Shown: positions 1 through 6,103 of the stretch, one piece after another | Layout of the letters: every line of letters begins with the position of its first letter | Numbering within the stretch: position 1 is the first letter of the stretch | Source: Anaerolineales bacterium | GTDB lineage: Bacteria > Chloroflexota > Anaerolineae > UBA7937 | Assembly: GCA_030593425.1 (NCBI GenBank) | Contig: JAUVHF010000088.1 | Span: forward strand, 1 to 6,532 | Length of the DNA stretch: 6,532 nt | Reading direction: 5' to 3' | Program-made: the position numbers and the translations under genes | The notes under the pieces: model-generated | Told to the model about the DNA's origin: nothing | Database searches by the model: none | The model's input: the letters and a program-made list of their open reading frames with translations, nothing else

Positions 1-816
1 ATGGCCTTCGGGTTGAAGTTGCGCAAGACGCCCAAGAGTGAGATCGAGCGGAGGGTAAAGGAAGCGGCGGCCATATTAGGAATGGAGGAGCTGTTAGGTC
101 GGAAGCCGAAGCAACTTTCTGGTGGGCAGAGGCAGCGTGTAGCGGTGGGTCGGGCGATCGTGCGGGAGCCTCAGGTTTTCCTTATGGATGAGCCTTTGAG
201 CAACCTGGATGCGAAGTTGAGGGTACATGCCCGGGCGGAGCTCTCCAAGTTGCACCAGAGGTTGGAGACGACCTTCATCTACGTGACCCACGATCAGGTG
301 GAAGCGATGACCATGGGGACGCGGATCGCGGTTCAGAAGGATGGCCTTCTTCAGCAGATAGATACACCCCAGGCGCTATACGACAGGCCAGATAACCTCT
401 TCGTGGCCGGCTTCATCGGGAGTCCAGCCATGAACTTCTTTGAGGCCACTTTGGTGGGGAGCGAAGATGAGATGCACATCGATGCCCGGAGTTTTCGGGT
501 GTTGGTTCCGCCAGAGAGGGCCAAGAGGTTGAAGGACTACCTGGGGAAAGAGGTGATCTTCGGCATTCGGCCAGAGGATGTGCACGACCCGGAGCTTACG
601 CCCCTCAACATCACCGCGGGGAGAGTGAAAGCCAAGGTGGATGTGACGGAGTTGATGGGGAACGAGGTATTTCTATACTTGCTTACCGATAACAAGAGTT
701 TCATCGCTCGGGTGGATCCTCGGACCAGGGCTAGGGTGGGGGACGAGATAGAGGCGGTGTTGAACATGGACAATATCCACCTCTTCGACCCCCAGACGGA
801 GAAAGCGATCCACTAG
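1..816 (+). CDS. Sugar ABC transporter ATP-binding protein, MalK/UgpC type (5' partial)
   Basis: This is the ATPase subunit of a CUT1-type carbohydrate importer. It would sit on the cytoplasmic face of two permease subunits and hydrolyse ATP to drive uptake. Visible residues, numbered from the window edge: ABC signature LSGGQRQRVA at 39-48, Walker B VFLMDE at 59-64, D-loop SNLDA at 67-71 and the switch histidine H97 in YVTHDQ. The part after about residue 130 matches the MalK-type regulatory/TOBE region, with VAGFIGSPAMNF and a late GIRPEDV. The gene is truncated on the left. The first codon happens to be ATG, but it aligns with the internal NM(S/A)FGLKL segment of MalK near residue 96. Walker A and the Q-loop must therefore lie upstream, and about 95 residues are missing from a protein of roughly 365. 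The TAG stop is at 814-816. The substrate cannot be read from the ATPase; permease and binding-protein genes are not in view. Confidence 0.93.
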   Translation: MAFGLKLRKTPKSEIERRVKEAAAILGMEELLGRKPKQLSGGQRQRVAVGRAIVREPQVFLMDEPLSNLDAKLRVHARAELSKLHQRLETTFIYVTHDQVEAMTMGTRIAVQKDGLLQQIDTPQALYDRPDNLFVAGFIGSPAMNFFEATLVGSEDEMHIDARSFRVLVPPERAKRLKDYLGKEVIFGIRPEDVHDPELTPLNITAGRVKAKVDVTELMGNEVFLYLLTDNKSFIARVDPRTRARVGDEIEAVLNMDNIHLFDPQTEKAIH

Positions 817-1160
817 TTGGAGGTCGTGTTTTCCCCTCTTGAATTGGCCATTTTGGCGGCTGATTAGTCGTGTGACGGGCTTCCTGGCTTGCTTTGCCGG
901 CTACCGTGTTGATGGGGTGTATGGACGCTATGTGCGTTTCCTGAGATCCTGCTGGCGATCGATACTGCTGGCCCCTTGATCCATTATCTATTGAAGCGGT
1001 TCCATGAGACGGTTAACTCTACCATGCTTGATCAGCACCGACTTCTGTCTGTAGAAACCTTGGAGAGCCCCCAAGGCATGAAAATGTCGGGTGGTTGGGA
1101 GTATCTCCGTGCCGGCTTGGTGGGAAGGTAATCCTGGCTTTTGTACCTCGGACAAGGTTG

Positions 1161-1189
1161 AGGGGCGATCAGAGTAGTTGGTCCCCCCT
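1161..1189 (+). promoter_or_regulatory. GC-rich hairpin in the acetate kinase leader
   Basis: The arm AGGGG-C-GATCA (1161-1171) pairs with TGGTC-C-CCCCT (1179-1189) around a 7-base loop. This gives ten pairs, one of them G-T, with a single C-C mismatch. It ends 81 bases before the acetate kinase start. There is no T-run after it, so it does not look like a classical intrinsic terminator. It may be a 5' leader structure or the end of an upstream transcript; function is inference only. Confidence 0.4.
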
Positions 1190-1260
1190 GCGGCATAAGC
1201 GATAGTATGACCAGCTCAGCCCGCCAAGCAGTTGGCAGAGGTGTGTGACCCAAGCCACAT

Positions 1261-1267
1261 GAGGAAG
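1261..1267 (+). promoter_or_regulatory. Ribosome binding site that sets the ackA start
   Basis: GAGGAAG lies three bases before ATG 1271, with its GAGG core six bases away. It supports the 401-residue form over the TTG 1232 or ATG 1259 starts, and the catalytic-residue numbering agrees. Confidence 0.65.
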
Positions 1268-1270
1268 AGT

Positions 1271-2476
1271 ATGCTTGTTCTGGTGCTCAACTGCGGTAGT
1301 TCATCGATAAAATCGCAACTCCTGGACCTGGAACGAGGGACGGTTTTGGCCAAAGGGCTCTTGGAGAAGATAGGGCTTCCCGATTGCTTCTTTACTTACG
1401 AGCCCTCGGGAAGGGAAACGGTCAGCTTCCCCGTTGAGGCGAAGGACCATTTCTCGGGGTTGGAGGTCGTCACCTCGGCGCTGACCCACCCTGCATACGG
1501 CGCGGTGAAGGATCTGAAAGAGATCGACGCCATCGGTCATCGCGTCGTGCACGGTGGGGAGAAGTTCTCTAATGCCGTTCTCATCACCGATGAAGTGATG
1601 GAAGTGGTGGAGGAGTGCGCCGCATTGGCTCCTCTTCATAACCCAGCCAACATAATGGGCATTAGGGCCTGCAAGAGATTCATGCCAGATACGCCCCAGG
1701 TAGCGGTCTTCGACACCGCCTTTCATCAGACTATACCCAAACATATCTTTTTGTATGCCTTACCTTACGAGTACTACAGCAAATACAAACTTCGAAGATA
1801 TGGTTTCCACGGTACTTCTCATCAATATGTGGCTCAAAAGGCAGCGGAAATGCTGGATCGGCCGCTTGAGGAATTGAGGCTGATCACGTGTCACTTGGGG
1901 AATGGCTCCAGCGTTACGGCGGTCAAGAATGGCTGCTCGCTGGATACGAGTATGGGCTTCACCCCCTTAGAGGGGTTGGTGATGGGCACGCGTACCGGGG
2001 ATATAGATCCGGCTATCGCTCTCTTTTTGATGGAGAAGGAAGGGCTGTCCACCCAAGAGGTCGATGATCTCTTCAATAAGAAGAGCGGTTTCTTGGGCCT
2101 CTCAGGGCTGAGCAATGACGTGCGAGACCTGAGAGCCGCTGCTGCCAAGGGCCACAAGAGGGCTAGGATAGCACTTGAGGTATACCCCTATCGGGTGAAG
2201 AAGCGGATCGGCTCCTATGCGGCAGCGATGGGGGGTGTGGATGCCATCGTCTTCACGGCCGGTATCGGGGAAAATGACCCCCAGATGCGAGCCGACATCT
2301 GCGCCGGGTTGGAGTTTCTTGGGGTTGATATCGACCCTCGGAAGAATAAGGCCACCAGAGGCAAAGCGGGCGATATAAGCACTGAATCAGCTAAGGTGCG
2401 AGTTCTGGTGATTCCTACTAACGAGGAACTAATGATCGCCAGGGAAACGAAGCGGGTGGTTGAAGCGGCGAAGTGA
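1271..2476 (+). CDS. ackA: Acetate kinase
   Basis: Catalyses acetyl phosphate + ADP <-> acetate + ATP in the cytoplasm, the ATP-yielding last step of acetate fermentation or the first step of acetate activation. I start it at ATG 1271, giving 401 residues, the normal family length. GAGGAAG at 1261-1267 is well placed before this ATG. From this start the catalytic residues fall on the Methanosarcina thermophila numbering: N7, S10 and S12 in LNCGSSS, R91 in GHRVVHGGE, H123 in APLHNPAN, D148 in FDTAFHQT, H180 in GFHGTSH and R241 in GTRTGDIDP. The catalytic glutamate is E385, one position later, in PTNEE. The phosphate-binding segments HLGNGSSV and AGIGEND are present. A TTG at 1232 and an ATG at 1259 would lengthen the N-terminus, but both have poorer ribosome sites. 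No phosphotransacetylase gene is adjacent. The next gene begins 48 bases after the stop on the same strand. Confidence 0.96.
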   Translation: MLVLVLNCGSSSIKSQLLDLERGTVLAKGLLEKIGLPDCFFTYEPSGRETVSFPVEAKDHFSGLEVVTSALTHPAYGAVKDLKEIDAIGHRVVHGGEKFSNAVLITDEVMEVVEECAALAPLHNPANIMGIRACKRFMPDTPQVAVFDTAFHQTIPKHIFLYALPYEYYSKYKLRRYGFHGTSHQYVAQKAAEMLDRPLEELRLITCHLGNGSSVTAVKNGCSLDTSMGFTPLEGLVMGTRTGDIDPAIALFLMEKEGLSTQEVDDLFNKKSGFLGLSGLSNDVRDLRAAAAKGHKRARIALEVYPYRVKKRIGSYAAAMGGVDAIVFTAGIGENDPQMRADICAGLEFLGVDIDPRKNKATRGKAGDISTESAKVRVLVIPTNEELMIARETKRVVEAAK

Positions 2477-2513
2477 TTTCGCGCCCCGAAGATGGTGCGA
2501 ACGTATCATTATC

Positions 2514-2524
2514 GAGGAGGAGAG
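2514..2524 (+). promoter_or_regulatory. Ribosome binding site that sets the pyrB start
   Basis: GAGGAGGAGAG immediately precedes ATG 2525, and its AGGAGG core (2515-2520) has four-base spacing. It is strong evidence for 2525 rather than the in-frame ATG at 2492, which would add eleven non-conserved residues. Confidence 0.75.
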
Positions 2525-3451
2525 ATGGTCGATTTCGCAGGCCGAGACATTATCTCGGTGAAAGATTTCACGAAGGAGGAGTTGACATATCCATTTGCCC
2601 TGACGAGGGAGTTCAAGAAGAGGGTGCAGGCTCATGAGGGGCTAGATCTACTGAAGGGCTACGTACTTTGTTCCCTCTTCTATGAGCCTAGCACGCGGAC
2701 TCGACTCTCCTTCGAGTCCGCCATGCAGCGGTTGGGTGGCGGCGTTCTAACGGTGGCCGAGGCAAAGAGGACGACCTCCGCAGCAAAAGGCGAGAGCCTG
2801 GCTGATGCGGTGCAGGTGATGGAAAAGTACGCCGACGTCATCCTCTTGAGACATCCAGAGGTGGGAGCGGCCCAGGTGGCGGCTGATGCGGCCTCGGCCC
2901 CGGTGATTAACGGAGGCGATGGGGCTGGTGAACATGCTCCACAGACCTTTTCCGAGCTCTTCACCATAAACGAGGAGAAGGGGACGATCGATCGCCTTGA
3001 GATCACCTTGATGGGCGATCTCAAGCACGCTCGCGTTATGCGCTCGTTGGCTATGGGGCTTAGTCGTTTTGACATCAAGTTGAACCTGGTCTCCCCAGAG
3101 AGCCTAAGGATGGATCCAGAGATCGTAGGCATGTTTGAGAAAGGCAAGGTCGTTGAATTGACGAATCTAGATGATGTGCTTCCCACAACCGATGTTCTCT
3201 ATCTGTGCCGTATCCAGAAGGAAAGGTTTGCTAGCGAGGCAGAATACGAGGCTTTGCGGGGCACGTACCGAGTTGACAACTCCTTGTTGTCCAAAGCCAA
3301 GAAGGACATCACCATCATGCACCCTCTGCCCAGAATGGATGAACTGGACCCGGAGGTGGACAGCCATCCTGGCGCTGCTTATTTCAGGCAAGCAGCAGAT
3401 CTCCTTTACAACCGAATGGCTCTTCTAGCCCTGATCTTGGGTAAGGCATAG
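2525..3451 (+). CDS. pyrB: Aspartate carbamoyltransferase, catalytic chain
   Basis: Condenses carbamoyl phosphate with L-aspartate to give N-carbamoyl-L-aspartate, the committed step of de novo pyrimidine synthesis; catalytic chains form trimers in the cytoplasm. From ATG 2525 the protein is 308 residues, close to the 311 of E. coli. Visible sites: phosphate-binding STRTR at 56-60, the 80s-loop TSAAKGES at 84-91 with K88, R109 in LRHPEVGAA, H137 and Q140, R170 in GDLKHAR, R229 and Q231 in CRIQKER, and HPLPRMDE at 266-273. The aspartate-contacting R170, R229 and Q231 argue for true ATCase over ornithine or other transcarbamoylases. One oddity is that the usual HPTQ reads HAPQ here. Neither pyrI (regulatory chain) nor pyrC follows, so this is presumably an unregulated or differently regulated trimer. 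It probably shares a transcript with the upstream acetate kinase gene. Confidence 0.94.
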   Translation: MVDFAGRDIISVKDFTKEELTYPFALTREFKKRVQAHEGLDLLKGYVLCSLFYEPSTRTRLSFESAMQRLGGGVLTVAEAKRTTSAAKGESLADAVQVMEKYADVILLRHPEVGAAQVAADAASAPVINGGDGAGEHAPQTFSELFTINEEKGTIDRLEITLMGDLKHARVMRSLAMGLSRFDIKLNLVSPESLRMDPEIVGMFEKGKVVELTNLDDVLPTTDVLYLCRIQKERFASEAEYEALRGTYRVDNSLLSKAKKDITIMHPLPRMDELDPEVDSHPGAAYFRQAADLLYNRMALLALILGKA

Positions 3452-3894
3452 ACCTAGACAAGCGAGTTAGATTGCTGAGGGCCTAGCGTTTCTGCAGTTC
3501 CGAATCGATAGTGACATGTATCATTCCTGTCCGTCAGAACCCTACCGCTGTCACCACATCTGTCTTGAAGAGGCCAAACCATCGTTGAACTCGTGCATAG
3601 TTACGGCTTTGAGGTCGTGGACGATAGTCACCTCGGGAAGACGTATCACGTTCCTGTGGCATTAGCGAGCCTCAAAGCCGCTGGCTGTGGTTCGGGACAT
3701 AGCAGTAGCAAGAGTGACTTGCGTTCCGCAACCAGAAACCTCCGCATAGCCTTTGGATAGTTTGTGTCTCGAATGTCTGACATATTGGTTATCGTCTGGG
3801 TAGGTTTGGTCATTTTGAAATTGCGCTCCCTTGGAAGTCAAAGTTAGCCAATTGGTCCAAAGACCCTATGAGTTGTATCGGGGGGTAGATTGGA
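3452..3894. other. Gene-poor gap between pyrB and the AOR gene
   Basis: No recognisable gene in 443 bases. An open stretch at 3569-3760 (possible GTG start 3593, 55 codons) begins in a protein-like way (YGFEVVDD) but then becomes serine-rich and matches nothing I know. Another at 3516-3665 (49 codons from ATG) overlaps it in another frame. Structural elements are an 11-base inverted repeat (3604-3680), TTGCG/CGCAA at 3719-3731 with a 3-base loop, a small dyad ATGTC-T-GACAT at 3773-3783, and GGTC/GACC at 3854-3865 close to the AOR start. No clear terminator T-run after pyrB and no convincing promoter hexamers were seen. The gap most likely holds the AOR promoter and leader. Confidence 0.55.
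3604..3680. repeat. 11-base perfect inverted repeat with 55-base loop
   Basis: CGGCTTTGAGG at 3604-3614 is the exact reverse complement of CCTCAAAGCCG at 3670-3680. The left arm can instead pair locally: GAGGT (3611-3615) with ACCTC (3630-3634), extendable by three G-T pairs. Within the loop, ACGT-ATC-ACGT (3641-3651) forms another small hairpin. The two pairings of the left arm exclude each other, which resembles a switching leader. That is inference. Confidence 0.45.
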
Positions 3895-5769
3895 ATGACT
3901 GGTGGATACATGGGGAGACTCCTCTGGGTGGATCTTTCGGAGAGGTCTATTCAAGAGGAACCTCTAGAGGAAGAGGTCCGTCGTAATTTCACCGGGGGTT
4001 ATGGGCTAGGGGCTAGGATGATCTATAGCCACCAGAAGGCCGGAGTTGACCCTCTCGGTCCCGAAAACATCCTAGGCATCCTCACCGGTCCTTGCTCAGG
4101 AACCCCCGCCATAGCTGGCTCACGCTTCATGGTGGTAGGCAAATCGCCACTGACGGCCACATGGGGTGATTCCGATTGCGGAGGCTACTTCGGCCCCGAG
4201 TTGAAGTTCGCCGGCTTCGATGGTGTCTTCTTCAGCGGCATCTCTGACAGGCCGGTTTACCTCTTGGTCGAGAACGGCAAAGCGGAATTGAGGGATGCTA
4301 GCCATCTATGGGGGAAGGACACCACAGAGACGGACGAGAGGCTGAAGGCCGACTTGGGGAAGAAGGTTCAGATAGCCTGCATCGGTCCTGCCGGGGAGAG
4401 GTTGTCTCTCGTATCTTGTGTGATGCATGACCGGGGGCGAGCGGCAGGCCGGTCGGGATTTGGGGCTTTGATGGGCTCCAAGAAGTTGAAAGCCGTCGTC
4501 GCCAGGGGAGATATGAAGGTCCCCATCGCCGATGAGGCGAGACTGAGAGATCTGAGGAAGAGATATCTGGCTCAGCTCAAAGAATCAGAAAGGGCCAAAC
4601 TTCGCCAGCAATATGGCACATGCGCCTGGCTAACTGGTTTGGTAGAGGTAAACGACACGCCCATCAGGAATTGGTCGGGTGTTGGGCCTATCGATTTCCC
4701 GACGGCGGAGAGGATAAGCGATGAGAACGTCATCAAGTACGAGGTGAAGAAGTACGCTTGCTACCGGTGCCCTATCGCTTGCGGTGGTCACATGAAAGTG
4801 ACTACTGGCCCTTATGCTGCCGCCGGGCATAAGCCTGAGTATGAGACCCTCGCTTCTTTCGGCGCTATGACACTGAACGACAACGTGGAGTCGATAATCA
4901 AGTTGAACGATCTCTGTAACCGAGCGGGACTAGACACCATCTCGGCGGGCTCTGCTATCGCCTTTGCCATGGAGTGCTATGAGAAGGGGCTCATAACCGA
5001 TGGTGATACCGAGGGTATCGAGCTACGATGGGGCAACGCTGAGGCTATCGTGGTCATGGTGGAAAAGATGGCCAAGAGAGAAGGGTTCGGGGATGTCCTG
5101 GCTGACGGAGTGAAGGTAGCGGCTGGGAGGATCGGCAGGGGTTCAGAGGAGTTCGCTGTGCACTGCGCTGGGCAGGAGCCGGGGATGCACGACCCCAAAT
5201 ATTGGCCTGGGCTAGGGATGAGTTACCAACTGGATGCCACTCCGGGCCGCCATGGTCAGGGCGGTCACTGGATGGAAGGCTTCCCAGATTGGTGGAAGAG
5301 AAGCCTTGGGGTGGAGGATATCCCTGCTGGGCCGAATAGGCACGACTACGCTGGCAAGGGAGAAGCCTTTAAGAGGGCCGCGTGCATGCTTCACTTCATT
5401 CACTCTTCTGGTCTTTGTAGATTTCCCTGGTACCATATGGATCCGGCCTCCATGTGGGAGTTCGTGTCCGCGGTGACAGGTTGGCGTATTGAGGGGGAGG
5501 AGGCCTACAGGATAGGGGAAAGGATAGCCAATATCCGTCAGGCATTCAACATCAGGGAAGGCTTCAACGCTTTGGAGCACGCGATTCACCCGAGGGTGGT
5601 TGGCCTTCCTCCTTTGAGAGAGGGACCGACGAGCGGGATTACGGTAGATATGGACATATTGCTTCAGGACTTCCTGAAAGCGATGGAGTGGGACCTAGTC
5701 ACTGGCAGGCCTAGCAGAAAGAGGCTGATCGAGTTAGGCCTCAAGGATGTGCCTAAAGATCTATGGTAA
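3895..5769 (+). CDS. aor: Aldehyde ferredoxin oxidoreductase (tungsten/molybdenum bis-pterin enzyme)
   Basis: Oxidises aldehydes to carboxylic acids with ferredoxin, or runs in reverse; a cytoplasmic enzyme with a bis-pyranopterin W or Mo centre and one [4Fe-4S] cluster. It is full length at 624 residues against 605 for Pyrococcus furiosus AOR. The N-terminal domain opens with GYMGRLLWVDLS, typical of the family. Cluster ligands are C289, C292, C296 (CYRCPIAC) and C508; the P. furiosus ones are 288, 291, 295 and 494. Other conserved sites: GSRF with R77, GGYFGPELKFAG from 96, GRAAGRSGFG with R182 and A183, E315 in KPEYET, pterin loop NRAGLD at 342-347, H453 in PGRH and a second pterin loop HSSGLC at 503-508. 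The second loop usually starts with Asp. A six-G run (3880-3885) nine bases before ATG 3895 is an acceptable ribosome site; ATG 3910 is a less likely start. No ferredoxin-like partner or MoaD-like gene is adjacent, so the physiological substrate is unknown. Confidence 0.93.
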   Translation: MTGGYMGRLLWVDLSERSIQEEPLEEEVRRNFTGGYGLGARMIYSHQKAGVDPLGPENILGILTGPCSGTPAIAGSRFMVVGKSPLTATWGDSDCGGYFGPELKFAGFDGVFFSGISDRPVYLLVENGKAELRDASHLWGKDTTETDERLKADLGKKVQIACIGPAGERLSLVSCVMHDRGRAAGRSGFGALMGSKKLKAVVARGDMKVPIADEARLRDLRKRYLAQLKESERAKLRQQYGTCAWLTGLVEVNDTPIRNWSGVGPIDFPTAERISDENVIKYEVKKYACYRCPIACGGHMKVTTGPYAAAGHKPEYETLASFGAMTLNDNVESIIKLNDLCNRAGLDTISAGSAIAFAMECYEKGLITDGDTEGIELRWGNAEAIVVMVEKMAKREGFGDVLADGVKVAAGRIGRGSEEFAVHCAGQEPGMHDPKYWPGLGMSYQLDATPGRHGQGGHWMEGFPDWWKRSLGVEDIPAGPNRHDYAGKGEAFKRAACMLHFIHSSGLCRFPWYHMDPASMWEFVSAVTGWRIEGEEAYRIGERIANIRQAFNIREGFNALEHAIHPRVVGLPPLREGPTSGITVDMDILLQDFLKAMEWDLVTGRPSRKRLIELGLKDVPKDLW

Positions 5770-5834
5770 CGACCAATCTACACCGCTAGGACGACTTTGA
5801 CGGCATTGGATTCGGTTGCTCTTTTCCGAACCAG

Positions 5835-5857
5835 TCTGGCGGCTGCTCGGCCACAGA
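5835..5857 (+). terminator. Possible weak terminator after the AOR gene
   Basis: TCTGGC (5835-5840) pairs with GCC-AGA (5850-5857) across a two-base bulge and a nine-base loop, then three T follow. It begins 66 bases after the AOR stop. The short T-run makes this only a candidate. Confidence 0.25.
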
Positions 5858-6070
5858 TTTGGCAGAGGCACTATATCCCCAGTATGGCGAGGAAGATACT
5901 CCGACTAGCCCTCGTAAGAGCTCGCTCAACCATTCTGCCCCAATCGATGCCCACCAGCATACTAGCTGCACGGGGAATAGCCATAGTCTTGAGCGTAGCA
6001 TTGTGGGCATCCTCCCTTGCCGGACAGCCACTAATGGAGACCTACGAACAGATCTGTCAAAGTGAACCTT

Positions 6071-6101
6071 CCGGTCTGCGGGATTTGGCCCTCTCAACCG
6101 G
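6071..6101 (-). terminator. Hairpin just after the E1 beta stop codon
   Basis: On the minus strand, CCGGT and GGG pair with CCC and ACCGG, giving eight pairs in two blocks with an internal loop. It starts two bases beyond the E1 beta stop. No T-run follows on that strand, so it may protect or end the transcript without being a classical intrinsic terminator. Confidence 0.3.
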
Positions 6102-6103
6102 TC

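Larger units (their letters stand above)
817..1270. other. Gene-poor gap between ABC ATPase and acetate kinase
   Basis: I recognise no gene in these 454 bases. There are two short open stretches without homology I can name: 839-979 (46 codons from a TTG, tryptophan- and arginine-rich) and 913-1131 (72 codons between stops, no ATG near the front). Neither has a good ribosome binding site. Small hairpins occur at 847-857 (GCCA/TGGC) and 884-900 (CTGGC/GCCGG with one G-T pair), soon after the ABC stop. Another is at 1058-1076 (CCTTGG/CCAAGG, 7-base loop). None is followed by a T-run, so no clear intrinsic terminator is seen. The strongest structure, at 1161-1189, is listed separately. The promoter for acetate kinase is presumably here, but no convincing -35/-10 pair was found. 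Confidence 0.6.
5770..6103. other. Convergent intergenic region
   Basis: These 334 bases lie between the ends of the AOR gene (+) and the E1 beta gene (-). I see no real gene. Open frames here start with TTG, overlap one another on both strands, or run antisense through the conserved E1 beta coding sequence. The region should hold the transcript ends of both genes. Candidate structures are TTCGG/CCGAA at 5811-5830 (10-base loop), the hairpin at 5835-5857, a 9-base inverted repeat GATGCCCAC/GTGGGCATC at 5946-5954 and 6003-6011, and the hairpin at 6071-6101. Confidence 0.6.

Noticed and set aside
1..3. ATG at the first base as the start of the ABC ATPase
   Set aside because: It aligns with an internal Met of MalK-type proteins; Walker A would otherwise be missing.
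1028..1056. TTGATC and GTAGAA with 17-base spacing as an ackA promoter
   Set aside because: The -10 match is poor, and it sits over 200 bases upstream of the start with nothing else in support.
1178..1208. TTGGTC and TAGTAT as a promoter for ackA
   Set aside because: Spacing is 19 bases, both hexamers are imperfect, and the first overlaps the hairpin arm.
1301..1744. 147-codon minus-strand open frame inside ackA
   Set aside because: Antisense to conserved acetate kinase motifs; shadow frame.
2680..3186. 168-codon minus-strand open frame inside pyrB
   Set aside because: Antisense to well-conserved ATCase coding sequence; serine-rich shadow frame.
3516..3665. 49-codon plus-strand open frame from ATG
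   Set aside because: Cys/Ser/His-rich, no ribosome site, no similarity I recognise, overlaps another open stretch.
5786..6097. 103-codon minus-strand open frame just after E1 beta
   Set aside because: TTG start, a composition rich in Arg, Ser and Trp, no recognisable motif, and not E2-like as expected for a following gene. Most likely chance.
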